A DNA stretch of 64,000 nt from Saccharothrix saharensis (GCF_006716745.1 NZ_VFPP01000001.1:4216001-4280000), one strand, 5' to 3'; shown: positions 24,420 to 34,124, numbered from the stretch's first letter. Program-made: numbers and translations. Notes: generated from the letters alone by a model not told the origin.

Positions 24420-27188
24420 GTGAGCAGGCGTGACGAGCGCCGCAGGAGGATCGAGGGCTCCTTCGAGGAGTTCCGCAAGGCGGTCGCCGCCGCGCTGGGC
24501 AACGCCGCGCGCGAGCACCGCCTCCTCGCGGACGAACGCGCGCGCGACATGTTCGAGGTGATCCTGCGCGGCGACGGCGTCGACCGAGCGCTGGCCGACC
24601 CGCTGCTGGCGGGTGCGCTGGCCAACCCGTTGTTCGAGCAGCAGCTCGCGCGGGCCCTGATCGACCGGATCGAGGCGTTCCGCGAGTGGTCCGAGCGCGG
24701 CCCCGACCAGTTGACCGCGCTGGTCGACGCGGCGGCCGAGGGCCCGGCGTCGTGGCCGCCCGAGGCGTGGCTCGGCACGCCGGGCACGGCCGACGGCAGC
24801 GACGGCGCGCCCGAGCTGTGGCGCATCGGCACCGGCCTGGTCCGCAGCGCGCCCGAGCCGCAGCGGTTCCCGGTGGCGGTGCCGCTGCTGGACCACTCGC
24901 ACCTGCACGTCTCCTCCACCCACGAGAGCCGCGCCACCGCCGAGTCGCTGGTCGAGACCCTGCTGCTGCGGGTGCTGAGCCACTTCCAGCCGGGACTGGT
25001 GCACGTGCACGTCTGGGACGTCGGCCAGCTCACCGGCGCGCTGCCCGGCCTGTACCCGCTGACCCGGGCGGGCCTGCTGACCGTGCACGACCCGGCCCGG
25101 CTGCACGAGCTGCTGGACGAGCTGTCCGACCACATCCGCCGGGTGCACACCGGCGTGCTGACCGAGGGCCACCAGTCGGTGCGGGCGGCCGGCGGGCGGC
25201 GCACCGAGCCGTGGCGGGTGGCGGTCCTGTTCGGCAACCGGCAGCCGCTGCGGGAGGAGCACCAGCAGCAGTTGCAGCGGGTCGCGCGCAACGGCCTGGC
25301 CGCCGGCATCCAGCTGTTCATCGTCGACATCCCGGTCACGGTCAACTCGCCGATCGAGACCGTCACCATCGCCGCGGACCACTCGGCGACCTGCACGATG
25401 ACCGGCAAGCACGTCGCGGTCGCGCTGGACCCGCCGCTGCCCCGCGACCGGGTGCCCCGCGCGTGCGCGGCCATCGCGGACAAGCGCGAGGAGCGCCGCA
25501 ACCGGCTCAGCACGTTCGCCGACCTGCTGCCCGAGCAGTTCTGGCGGGAGAACTCGTCGGCGGGCGTGCTCGCGCCGGTCGGGTTCCTGGAGGGCGAGCC
25601 GGTGCACGTGGGGCTGGGCGACACGTCGCCGCACGCGTTGATCGGCGGTCCCAGCGGCTCGGGCAAGACGAACTTCCTCTACGCCATGCTCGGCAGCCTC
25701 GCGGCCCGGTACGCGCCGGACGAGCTGGAGCTGTACCTGCTGGACTTCAAGGAGGGCGTGTCGTTCGCGCAGTTCGCGCCGGGCCGCAAGGACCCGACGT
25801 GGCTGCCGCACGCGCGGCTGGTCGGCGTCAACGTCAACACCGACCGCGAGTTCGGGGTGGCGCTGCTGGCGTTCCTGGCCGACGAGATGCGCAGGCGGGC
25901 GGACGCGGCCAAGCGGCACGAGGTGACCAAGCTGGAGCAGTTGCGGGAGGAGGACCCGCACGGCCACTGGCCGCGGATCGTGGCCGTGATCGACGAGTTC
26001 CAGTACCTGTTCGGCGAACGCGACCAGGTCACCGCGCAGGCGACCCAGCTGCTGGAGGACGTGGCGCGGCGCGGCCGGTCGCAGGGCATCCACCTGGTGC
26101 TGTCCAGCCAGGACGTGTCCGGCATCGAGGGCTTCTGGGGCAAGTCGGCGATCTTCGAGCAGTTCACCGTGCGCATCGCGCTGCCCAAGGCGCGGCGGGT
26201 GCTGGCCGAGCCGCAGAACGACGCCGCGGTGGAGCTGCCGCGCTGGCACGCCGTGGTCAACCACGAGTCGGGGGTGCGGCCCGGCAACGAGGTCGCGCGC
26301 ATCCCGGACGCCACCGCCAGGGGCACGTTCGAGGTCTTGCAGGCCGAGCTGCACCGCAGGCGTCCGGCGGACCTGCCCGAACCGATCCTGTTCGACGGCA
26401 GCAAGGTGCCCGCGCTGCACGCGATGCCGGACTTCCGGGCGTTGCGCCCGGTCGGGGGCGGCAGCCCCACCGTGCTGCTGGGCCAGGTGATCGACGTGGC
26501 GGGCAGCGCGGCCGGGGTGCGGTTCGCCCGCACGCCGGGCCGCAACATCGCGGTGCTCGGCTCGCTGGCCGACGACGCGGCGGGCGTGCTGGCCGGCGCG
26601 GCGCTGTCGCTGGCCCGCCAGCACGAGCCGGACGACGCCCGGTTCACCCTGGCGTGCCTGGCCGAGGACGCCTGGCCGCACGCGGAGCGCCTGCACAAGC
26701 AGTTGGGCGACGCGGGCCACACCGTCTACCTGCTCGGCCTGGACGGCGTCCGGGCGCTCGTGGACGACACGGCGGCCCGGATCACCGCGAGCATGACCGG
26801 TGAGACGGGCGCGCCGCTGCCACCCCACTATGTGGTGGTTTACGCGGTGGACGCGGCGCACACCCTCCTGGAGGCGAAGGACCCGACGACCCGGGCCTCC
26901 GGGGTCGACAGCCTGCGGACCGTGCTCAAGCACGGGCCGGAGAACCGCACGCACGTGCTCGGGTGGTGGCGTGGCGCGCAGCGGCTGAAGAACAGCCTGC
27001 CGCCGGGCGTCTACGACGACATCGGCGCGTGGATCGCGTTCGACGTGCAGGGCAAGGAACTGCTGTCGTTCGGGCCGGAGCAGGTCATGGCGTGGTCACC
27101 GCGACCGCGGCGCGGCCTGTTCTTCGACCGGTTCGAGCACTCGAGGCCGCAGGTCGTCATCCCGTTCGACACCGGGGAGGAACCATGA
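24420..27188 (+). CDS. FtsK/SpoIIIE-type ATPase (EccC-like), second domain degenerate
   Basis: This 922-residue cytosolic-looking protein has a helical N-terminus (about 1-100), an alpha/beta region (130-380), and an FtsK/HerA motor domain with Walker A GPSGSGKT (residues 410-417), Walker B VAVIDE (521-526) and QLLEDVARRGRSQGIHLVLS for the following sensor region. A C-terminal module starting near 680 has a P-loop-like NIAVLGSLADDAAG (709-722) that lacks the GK, so this second ATPase domain is probably inactive. No transmembrane helices are seen, unlike true FtsK or EccC. Such motors move DNA or protein. It sits in a tight operon with three small proteins. The role is unknown; protein export, DNA handling or defence all remain possible. 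Confidence 0.82.
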   Translation: MSRRDERRRRIEGSFEEFRKAVAAALGNAAREHRLLADERARDMFEVILRGDGVDRALADPLLAGALANPLFEQQLARALIDRIEAFREWSERGPDQLTALVDAAAEGPASWPPEAWLGTPGTADGSDGAPELWRIGTGLVRSAPEPQRFPVAVPLLDHSHLHVSSTHESRATAESLVETLLLRVLSHFQPGLVHVHVWDVGQLTGALPGLYPLTRAGLLTVHDPARLHELLDELSDHIRRVHTGVLTEGHQSVRAAGGRRTEPWRVAVLFGNRQPLREEHQQQLQRVARNGLAAGIQLFIVDIPVTVNSPIETVTIAADHSATCTMTGKHVAVALDPPLPRDRVPRACAAIADKREERRNRLSTFADLLPEQFWRENSSAGVLAPVGFLEGEPVHVGLGDTSPHALIGGPSGSGKTNFLYAMLGSLAARYAPDELELYLLDFKEGVSFAQFAPGRKDPTWLPHARLVGVNVNTDREFGVALLAFLADEMRRRADAAKRHEVTKLEQLREEDPHGHWPRIVAVIDEFQYLFGERDQVTAQATQLLEDVARRGRSQGIHLVLSSQDVSGIEGFWGKSAIFEQFTVRIALPKARRVLAEPQNDAAVELPRWHAVVNHESGVRPGNEVARIPDATARGTFEVLQAELHRRRPADLPEPILFDGSKVPALHAMPDFRALRPVGGGSPTVLLGQVIDVAGSAAGVRFARTPGRNIAVLGSLADDAAGVLAGAALSLARQHEPDDARFTLACLAEDAWPHAERLHKQLGDAGHTVYLLGLDGVRALVDDTAARITASMTGETGAPLPPHYVVVYAVDAAHTLLEAKDPTTRASGVDSLRTVLKHGPENRTHVLGWWRGAQRLKNSLPPGVYDDIGAWIAFDVQGKELLSFGPEQVMAWSPRPRRGLFFDRFEHSRPQVVIPFDTGEEP

Positions 27189-27604
27189 TCAGCCACGCCT
27201 CAGTCGTTCCCGCGCAGCGCACGAGCGGGCACGGCGCGCCGGAGGTCGAGGCGGTCTCGGCGATCGAGCGGTACCGGGAGCTCGTCGCGCTGGCCGGCGA
27301 GTCGGCGGAGCGGATGCGCGCCGCCGACCGGGCGCGGGTGCGGCAGCTGCTGGAGCGGCTGGCCGGGTCGCAGGACCGGATGGCCGCGGTGATCGACCGG
27401 GAGAAGCTGGTCAAGCAGGTCGTCGCGGAGCACTGGGAGGCCGTGGTCAAGCTGCTGTGGGACGAGCGGTGGTTCACCATGACCACCGTGCCCGCGCCGG
27501 ACGAGTCCGTGCCGCCGCGCGACCAGCGCGACTACGACACCGCGCTGGACCTGGCGTTCCGGGCGTTGGAGGAGGCGGCGCAGAAGCGCGCGTTGTTCCG
27601 CTAG
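27185..27604 (+). CDS. uncharacterised helical protein, last gene of the FtsK-like operon
   Basis: The ATG overlaps the FtsK-like stop (ATGA), so translation is coupled. The 139-residue product has a helical core (about 25-95) with many Arg and Glu, a Trp-containing segment HWEAVVKLLWDERWF near residue 82, and a C-terminal helix. No known domain is recognised. The stop codon shares the tetranucleotide CTAG with the convergent acetyltransferase gene. Likely to be a partner or adaptor of the motor protein. Confidence 0.68.
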   Translation: MISHASVVPAQRTSGHGAPEVEAVSAIERYRELVALAGESAERMRAADRARVRQLLERLAGSQDRMAAVIDREKLVKQVVAEHWEAVVKLLWDERWFTMTTVPAPDESVPPRDQRDYDTALDLAFRALEEAAQKRALFR

Positions 27605-28008
27605 AAGCCCCAGGAGACGGCGACGGTGTCGAAGTCGAGTTCGGCGCCGGCCCGGCGGTAGGTGGCCAGGGCGGCGGCGTTGTCCTTCTCGGTGCCGGTC
27701 CACACGCCGGTGCAGCCGCGTTCCCGGGCCAGGTCGATCAGGCGGGCGATCAGCGCGCTCGCGACGCCCCGCCGCCGGTGGGGGTCGTCCACGCCCAGCT
27801 CGTAGAGGAACATCTCCACGCCCTTGTCGGGGTGGATGGTCTCCACCCCGGACACGAACCCGGCCGGCCGGTCGTCGACGTAGGCGATGAGCAGGTGGTG
27901 CCGGTCGTCGGCGAGGAACGCGCGGGTGGCGTCCTCGCGCGGCGGGTCGTCGAACAGGTGCCCCGCGGCCACCACCGCGTCGAACGACGTGACCAGCCGG
28001 ATGTCCAT
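27601..28008 (-). CDS. GNAT acetyltransferase, AAC(3)-I-like
   Basis: The 135-residue protein shows GNAT motif A in MFLYELGVDDPHRRRGVASA with the acetyl-CoA loop RRRGVAS, followed by LIARLIDLARERGC and TEKDNAAALATYRRAG. The first half (HHLLIAYVDDRPAGFVSG, then HPDKG) matches the AAC(3)-I aminoglycoside N-acetyltransferase group as I recall it. The native substrate may be something else; resistance is unproven. It reads toward the FtsK-like operon and ends in the shared CTAG. Confidence 0.75.
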   Translation of the reverse strand: MDIRLVTSFDAVVAAGHLFDDPPREDATRAFLADDRHHLLIAYVDDRPAGFVSGVETIHPDKGVEMFLYELGVDDPHRRRGVASALIARLIDLARERGCTGVWTGTEKDNAAALATYRRAGAELDFDTVAVSWGF

Positions 28009-28043
28009 GCGGGCGAGGGTAGCTCCTGGGTGATGATGCGGTC

Positions 28044-28754
28044 ATGCGCGTTCTGCCCACCCCCGCCGACGTCTCCGCCGCCACCCCGGACCCGATCGCC
28101 CGGTGGGCCGCCCAAGCCCTGCTGCCCGGCCGCGGTGGCACGGCGTGGGCGCACGGCGACGCGGTCGCGGTGCTGGCACCCGCGCTGTACCGCTTCGACC
28201 GCCTGGTCCTGACCGGCCCGGTGGACGACGTGGCGACGCTGCTGCGCGCGCACGTGCGGCCCGACGTCAGGCCCCTGGTCACCACGGCCGTGGCCGACGA
28301 GCTCGACTGGCCCACCCGCGGCACGTTCGGCTGGATGCACCGCACCGGGTCGCTCGACCGCGTCCCCGGACCCCGCTGGCTGGCCGAGTCCGAGTGGGAC
28401 GACGTCGAGGCGCTGCTGCGCAAGGCGAACCCCGAGTCGTGGGCGTGGCCGCGCGAGCCGGGGCCGGCCCGCTGGGCCGGCGTCCACGTGGACGGGGCGC
28501 TGGCCTCGGTGGCGGCGGACTCCTGGCCGTCGCCCGAGGTCGGGTTCGTGGCGGGCGTGGCCACCCACCCCGACCACCGCGGCCGGGGCCTGTCCACGGC
28601 CGTCTGCCGGTTCGTGGTCGGTGCGCTGCTGGCCGAGCGCGGCACGTGCGGGCTGATGGTCGACGCGGCGAACGAGGCCGCCATCGAGGTCTACCGGCGG
28701 CTCGGCTTCGCCTACCGCAGCGTGACCGCACTGCGGGACTCAGCTCACACCTGA
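28044..28754 (+). CDS. GNAT-family N-acetyltransferase (FR47-like)
   Basis: The 236-residue protein has an N-terminal variable domain (1-115) and a C-terminal GNAT domain with VGFVAGVATHPDHRGRGLST as motif A and the acetyl-CoA loop HRGRGLS, then EAAIEVYRRLGFAYRS near the end. It is divergent from the AAC(3)-like gene with 35 bases between, so they may share control. The substrate is unknown. Confidence 0.78.
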   Translation: MRVLPTPADVSAATPDPIARWAAQALLPGRGGTAWAHGDAVAVLAPALYRFDRLVLTGPVDDVATLLRAHVRPDVRPLVTTAVADELDWPTRGTFGWMHRTGSLDRVPGPRWLAESEWDDVEALLRKANPESWAWPREPGPARWAGVHVDGALASVAADSWPSPEVGFVAGVATHPDHRGRGLSTAVCRFVVGALLAERGTCGLMVDAANEAAIEVYRRLGFAYRSVTALRDSAHT

Positions 28755-28795
28755 TCGGCGGAACAGCCCCGCGACGCCCCGGTGTTGCACGCGGT

Positions 28796-29800
<1,005 letters not shown>

Positions 29801-29803
29801 GGG

Positions 29804-29843
29804 AAAAACCAGTTGTCGGACACGGCCGGCGATGCGCTAGCGT
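29804..29843 (+). promoter_or_regulatory. WhiB7-type promoter for erm
   Basis: AAAAA (29804-29808) lies 4 bases upstream of a -35-like TTGTCG (29813-29818), and a -10-like TAGCGT lies at 29838-29843 with a 19-base spacer. An A/T patch directly upstream of the -35 is the known mark of WhiB7-dependent promoters. Seven bases after the -10 is the ATG of the leader peptide, so the transcript may be leaderless. Confidence 0.6.
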
Positions 29844-29850
29844 CGCCGGC

Positions 29851-29889
29851 ATGTGCGCCTGTGCCGTGACCCGGATGCGCCGCGTCTAG
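29851..29889 (+). CDS. erm leader peptide MCACAVTRMRRV
   Basis: The 12-codon frame starts at ATG 29851 and stops with TAG at 29887-29889. It contains Arg-Met-Arg (residues 8-10), the Arg/Lys-x-Arg/Lys pattern at which macrolide-bound ribosomes stall in known Erm leaders. The stop codon lies at the foot of the first attenuator hairpin. It is 96 bases upstream of erm with no other gene between. The stalling role is inferred from this motif and the hairpins. Confidence 0.7.
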   Translation: MCACAVTRMRRV

Positions 29890-29977
29890 CGGCGGCACCC
29901 CGGTTCCGCCGCTCCAGCGAGTCCTCGCCGGGCGGTACCCACCTCCGCTGCCCGGTTCGCTCCCAGCAGCCGCGGAG
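29888..29977 (+). promoter_or_regulatory. attenuator hairpins upstream of erm
   Basis: Hairpin 1 pairs AGCGGCGG (29888-29895) with CCGCCGCT (29906-29913), an 8-bp stem that begins in the leader stop codon. Hairpin 2 pairs CTCCGC (29943-29948) with GCGGAG (29972-29977), which contains the likely Shine-Dalgarno of erm. A ribosome stalled in the leader could change the folding and free the site. Confidence 0.6.
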
Positions 29978-29985
29978 ACCCTTCA

Positions 29986-30753
29986 GTGCGCACGCACCAC
30001 GACGGCCGGCACGAGCACGGCCAGAACTTCCTCGTCGACCGGACCGTCATCACCGACGTGGTCGACCTCGTCGCCCGGACCACCGGGCCGATCCTGGAGA
30101 TCGGCTGCGGCTCGGGCGCGTTGACCCTGCCCCTGCAGGCGCTGGGCCGCCCGCTCACCGGCGTGGAGGTCGACCCGGCCCGGGTCCGCGAGCTGCGCCG
30201 GCGCGTGGCGCCGACCACGACCCTGGTGGAGGCGGACTTCCTGCACCACCGCCTGCCGCGTGAGCCGCACGTCCTGGTCGGCAACCTGCCGTTCCACCTG
30301 ACCACGGCGGTGCTGCGCCGGGTCGTGCACGCCGGGCACTGGACGGACGCCGTGCTGCTCGTGCAGTGGGAGGTGGCCCGCCGCCGGGCGGGCGTGGGCG
30401 GCGCGACGATGATGACCGCCCAGTGGTGGCCCTGGTACTCGTTCGCACTGGTCCGACGCGTGCCCGCGGCGGCGTTCCGGCCACGTCCCGGGGTGGACGG
30501 CGGCCTGCTGGCGGTGACCCGCCGCCGGGCGCCGCTGGTGGACCCGCGCGACCGCCGCCGGTACCAGGCGGTCGTGCACCGCGTGTTCACCGGCCGGGGC
30601 CGGGGCGTGCCGGCGATCCTGCGCGCGACTTACCCGCGCGCCCGCACGGACGCCTGGGCCCGCCGCCACCACGTCACCGACCGCACCCTCCCGCGCGACC
30701 TGACCGCCGAGCAGTGGGCCGAGCTGTTCGCCCTCACTCCGCCGGTGCGGTGA
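29986..30753 (+). CDS. erm: 23S rRNA adenine N6-methyltransferase (Erm family)
   Basis: The 255-residue enzyme has the Erm opening HGQNFLVDRTVI, motif I for S-adenosylmethionine ILEIGCGSGALT, acidic GVEVDPARV, DFLHHRLP, and the catalytic motif IV NLPFHLTTAVL. It methylates the N6 of A2058 of 23S rRNA, giving macrolide-lincosamide-streptogramin resistance, by family knowledge. KsgA-type housekeeping dimethylases share the fold, but the leader, promoter and motifs fit Erm. Start GTG 29986 has GGAG 8-9 bases upstream within hairpin 2. The 3' end overlaps the convergent gene by 20 bases. Confidence 0.88.
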   Translation: MRTHHDGRHEHGQNFLVDRTVITDVVDLVARTTGPILEIGCGSGALTLPLQALGRPLTGVEVDPARVRELRRRVAPTTTLVEADFLHHRLPREPHVLVGNLPFHLTTAVLRRVVHAGHWTDAVLLVQWEVARRRAGVGGATMMTAQWWPWYSFALVRRVPAAAFRPRPGVDGGLLAVTRRRAPLVDPRDRRRYQAVVHRVFTGRGRGVPAILRATYPRARTDAWARRHHVTDRTLPRDLTAEQWAELFALTPPVR

Positions 30754-31255
30754 GGTCGCGGCCGAACCGGTAGGCCTCCAGGCAGTACTCGAAGCCGGAC
30801 TCGACCATCGGGTCCAGCCCCTCCCGCTCGCAGTGCTCCAGGAACCCCTCGGCCGCGTGCCACCGCTCGCCGTCGAACCAGAACACCCCGCCGGCGTAGT
30901 GGATGGTGCTGCCGGTGGCCTCGTCGGCGAGGTTCAGCGACTCGTAGTTCTCCGGGCGGTTGCGCACCAGCCGCACCAGGTCCTCGGGCACGCCCCGGTA
31001 GAGCGACTCCTGGAGCGCGTAGTCGCCCTCCGCGTACAGGTTGAGGTCGGTCTCGTGGTCGAAGGTCAGCAGCAACGCCCGTCCCTCGGGGGTGAAGTAC
31101 CAGACGGCCGACTGGCCGCCCCGGTCGTTCCACCCGAACCGCTGCGCACCGTCCACGGTCATCGGCGCCACGTCGGCCGTCTCGCCGACGATCGCCGCGC
31201 GTCGCCGCACCTCGACCAGCGGGGTCGTCCGGAGGGCCTCCCACGTCTCACTCAT
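30734..31255 (-). CDS. uncharacterised protein (173 aa)
   Basis: The protein is soluble, with a start SETWEALRTTPLVEVRRRAA and a Trp/Tyr-rich centre (QSAVWYFTPEGRALLLTFDH). No signal peptide, membrane helix or catalytic motif is seen. It resembles small actinobacterial proteins of unknown function with an alternating beta-strand core; I do not recognise a named family. It converges on erm with a 20-base overlap, so the two stop codons lie inside each other's coding region. Confidence 0.68.
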   Translation of the reverse strand: MSETWEALRTTPLVEVRRRAAIVGETADVAPMTVDGAQRFGWNDRGGQSAVWYFTPEGRALLLTFDHETDLNLYAEGDYALQESLYRGVPEDLVRLVRNRPENYESLNLADEATGSTIHYAGGVFWFDGERWHAAEGFLEHCEREGLDPMVESGFEYCLEAYRFGRDLTAPAE

Positions 31256-31297
31256 GCCGGGCAGGCTACTGACCCGCGGAACCCGCCACCGGGCTGT

Positions 31298-32494
31298 TCA
31301 CACGACCTGGCCATCGCAGGCCACCACACGCCCCTCGTGGACCACGAGCGTCCGCGGCGCGCGATCCATCACCGCACCCGTCACCGTGTCGCCCGGCACC
31401 ACCACCAGGTCGGCGGGCGCGCCCTCGGTCAGCCCCAGCACCCGGCCCATGACCGCCGCGCCGCCCCGCGTGGCGATGTCGACGCACATCTCCACCAGCT
31501 CGTCGCGCCGGAACCCGTTGCGGTAGGCGAGCTGCCAAGCCCGGTCCAGCATGTCGCCGTCGCCGTAGGGCGACCAGTAGTCCCGGATGCCGTCCTGGCC
31601 GAGGCCGACCCGCACCCCCGCCCACCGCAGCCGCCGCAGCGGCAGCGGGTCGCGCACGCCCGGCGCGACCGTCGTCACCGCGATGTCGTGCTCGGCCAAC
31701 CGCTCCACCAGCTCACCCTGCCGCTGGTCGTCCACAGTGGACAGGGCGAACGCGTGGCTGATCGTCACCTGCCCCCACATGCCCAGGGCGGCCACCCGCT
31801 CGCAGATCAGCTCGACCTGGAACGCGCCCAGCGTGCCCGCGTCGTGCAGGTGCACGTCCACCCCGCGCTGGTGCTTCTCGGCCAACCCGAACACCACGTC
31901 GAGGTGCCGCACCGGGTCGCGGTCGTAGCCCGCCGGGTCGAGCCCGCCGACCAGGTCGGCGCCCGCCCGCAGCGCCGCGTCCAGCAGGTCCGCGGTGCCC
32001 TTCTCGCGCAGGATGCCGCACTGCGGGAACGCCACCACCTCGACGTGCGCCCGGCCGGCGTGCTCCTGCCGCGCCGCGAGGACGCCCTCCAGCTTCTCCA
32101 GCCCCGAGTCGACGTCCACCTGCGCGTGGCTGCGCACGTGCGTCGCGCCGAACGCGATCGTCCGCCCGAGGGTGTGGGTGGCGCGTTCGGCGACCGACGC
32201 CCCCGCCGAGCGCCAGTTGCGGCGGTCGTTGTCGATCAGCTCGGCCAGCCCCTCGCCCGCGCTGTGCGGGCGGAACGGCAGGCCGAGCCGGGTGGAGTCG
32301 AGGTGCGCGTGCGCGTCGGTGAACGCGGGCAGCAGCACGCCGCCCCGCCCGTCGGCCACCGGCACGTCGGGCGGCGGGTCGAGGTCACGACCGAACGCCG
32401 CGACGCGCCCGCCCTCGCAGAGCACGTCGACCACGGGTGCGCCGGGGGCGTTCGGCCACGGCCGCACGGAACGGATCAGCAGGTCACCGGTCAC
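31298..32494 (-). CDS. amidohydrolase, cytosine-deaminase-like
   Basis: The 398-residue metal-dependent hydrolase has an HxH pair in FTDAHAHLDST, a metal histidine in VDVHLHDAGTLGAF, a further HAFALST segment and a late Asp in GLGQDGIRDYWSPYGDGDML, as in the CodA/atzF-like subtype of the amidohydrolase superfamily. It probably deaminates a pyrimidine or related ring; cytosine itself is not proven. GTG 32494 lies 11 bases inside the end of the upstream oxidase gene, so the two are co-transcribed. Confidence 0.8.
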   Translation of the reverse strand: MTGDLLIRSVRPWPNAPGAPVVDVLCEGGRVAAFGRDLDPPPDVPVADGRGGVLLPAFTDAHAHLDSTRLGLPFRPHSAGEGLAELIDNDRRNWRSAGASVAERATHTLGRTIAFGATHVRSHAQVDVDSGLEKLEGVLAARQEHAGRAHVEVVAFPQCGILREKGTADLLDAALRAGADLVGGLDPAGYDRDPVRHLDVVFGLAEKHQRGVDVHLHDAGTLGAFQVELICERVAALGMWGQVTISHAFALSTVDDQRQGELVERLAEHDIAVTTVAPGVRDPLPLRRLRWAGVRVGLGQDGIRDYWSPYGDGDMLDRAWQLAYRNGFRRDELVEMCVDIATRGGAAVMGRVLGLTEGAPADLVVVPGDTVTGAVMDRAPRTLVVHEGRVVACDGQVV

Positions 32495-34121
32495 CAGGCG
32501 ACGCTAGCCCCGCCCGGGTGAAGTCGCCAACGAGGAGCTTGCCGGGGTTGAGCACGCCGGTCGGGTCCAGCGTCCGCTTCACCGACGCCAGCACGTCCAG
32601 GCCGAGCCCGCCGACCTCGGCCTCCAGGTACGGCGCGTGGTCCGTGCCCACGGCGTGGTGGTGGCTGATCGTGCCGAGCCCGGTGATGGCCTCGCTCGCG
32701 GCGGCCTTGGCCACCTGCCACTGCCCGACCGGGTCGGCCGCGTCCCGGGCCGCCAGCACCGTGAAGTACAGCGACGCGCCGGTCTCGTAGGCGTGCGAGA
32801 TGTGGCACATGACCAGGCAGTCGCCCAGCGCGTCGACCAGCGCCTCCCGCACGGCGGCACGCAGCTCCGACACCCGGGACCAGTGCGTGGCCGTCTCCAG
32901 CGTCTCCACGCACACCCCGAGGCCCAGCAACGCGTCCCGCTGCCGGGGACCGTTGAACCGGCCGTGCCGCCACGCCTCGCCGAGCGCCTTGCCCAGGCTG
33001 ACGAGCCGCACACCGCGCAACGTCTCGGCCCGCCGCCGCGCGACCTCGGCCTTCGACGCGCCGTGCCACCCGAGGATGAGCATGCACGGCCGCCGCACAC
33101 CCCTCGCCCGCAGGTACGCCTTGAGCGCGTTGGTCTTCCAACCGCCGGCCAGCGCCAGCGACACCGCCGTCTCGTCCACATCGGACAGTCGCGTCACGTC
33201 GGCGAGCACCCGCCGCTGCGCCAACCGCCGCACCGCGGCCGACCCTCGTTCCCAACCGTCCACGACGAAACCCTCGTACCGCTCGACCGCCGGCCGGGGC
33301 CGCACCCGCAGCGAGACCTCGGTGATGACGCCGAGCACGCCCTCGCTGCCGACCACCACCCGCTTCAGGTCCGGCCCGGCGGCCGACGCGGGCGCGCCGC
33401 CCAGCCGCCACTCGCCCACCGGCGTGGCCAGCCGCACGCCCTCCACCATGTCCTCGAACCGCCCGTACCCGGACGACGCCTGCCCGGCCGAGCGGGTCGC
33501 GGCGAACCCGCCGATCGTGGCCCGCTCGTAGGACTGCGGCACGTGCCCGGTGGTGAGACCGTGCGCGGCCAGCAACCGTTCCGCCCGCGGCGCGGGCAGC
33601 CCGGCCTGGAGCACGGCCAGGCGGGACACCGGGTCCACCGAGACCAGCCGGTCGAGCCGGTGCAGGTCGAGCGCGATCACCGCGGCCTTGTCGCCGCGCA
33701 GGGCGGTCACGCCGCCGACGACGGACGTGCCGCCACCGAACGGCACCACGGCCACGTCGTGCTCGACGCACGCCTTCAGCACGTCGACCACCTGCTCCGG
33801 TGACGCGGGCAGCACCACCGCGTCCGGCACGGCCAACCCGCCGTCACCGCGTTGGCGCAGGAGATCCACATAGGACAGACCGCCCGCGCGACCCAGCCGT
33901 GAGTCCCGGTCGACCCGGACGTACCCGGGCCCGACGACCTCGCCCAGCGCCGCCTTGGCCGGGTCGCTCAACAACGACTCCGGCACCTGTGGCGCGCGCG
34001 CCGGCGTGCGGACGTCACCCAGCCCGATCCGCTCGCGCAACCACCGCAACGCGTGCGGCGGGAGCGAGCCCGCGACGGGAGTCCAACTGCCCCGGAGGGT
34101 GTGGTCGATGCGCTCGGTCAC
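32484..34121 (-). CDS. FAD-binding oxidase, alkyldihydroxyacetonephosphate synthase-like
   Basis: The FAD-binding type 4 domain is recognised by VVPFGGGTSVVGGV (about residues 143-156), YERATIGGFAATRSAGQASS and KRVVVGSEGVLGVITEV. The C-terminal half carries the linked oxidase domain with GTISHHHAVGTDH, which is close to the His-rich ADPS active-site signature, so an ether-lipid or glycerol-phosphate-linked oxidase is plausible. I chose GTG 34121 (TERIDHTLRGSW); an ATG at 34139 adds six residues but overlaps the TetR start. Nearby glpD supports a glycerolipid role, but substrate is not shown. Confidence 0.8.
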   Translation of the reverse strand: MTERIDHTLRGSWTPVAGSLPPHALRWLRERIGLGDVRTPARAPQVPESLLSDPAKAALGEVVGPGYVRVDRDSRLGRAGGLSYVDLLRQRGDGGLAVPDAVVLPASPEQVVDVLKACVEHDVAVVPFGGGTSVVGGVTALRGDKAAVIALDLHRLDRLVSVDPVSRLAVLQAGLPAPRAERLLAAHGLTTGHVPQSYERATIGGFAATRSAGQASSGYGRFEDMVEGVRLATPVGEWRLGGAPASAAGPDLKRVVVGSEGVLGVITEVSLRVRPRPAVERYEGFVVDGWERGSAAVRRLAQRRVLADVTRLSDVDETAVSLALAGGWKTNALKAYLRARGVRRPCMLILGWHGASKAEVARRRAETLRGVRLVSLGKALGEAWRHGRFNGPRQRDALLGLGVCVETLETATHWSRVSELRAAVREALVDALGDCLVMCHISHAYETGASLYFTVLAARDAADPVGQWQVAKAAASEAITGLGTISHHHAVGTDHAPYLEAEVGGLGLDVLASVKRTLDPTGVLNPGKLLVGDFTRAGLASPGDR

Positions 34122-34124
34122 CGC

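Noticed and set aside
29986-30753. Erm gene considered as the housekeeping KsgA/RsmA dimethylase
   Set aside because: The N-terminal HGQNFLVD motif, motif IV NLPFHLTT, small size and the attenuator with leader peptide fit Erm better than KsgA, which lacks such a leader.
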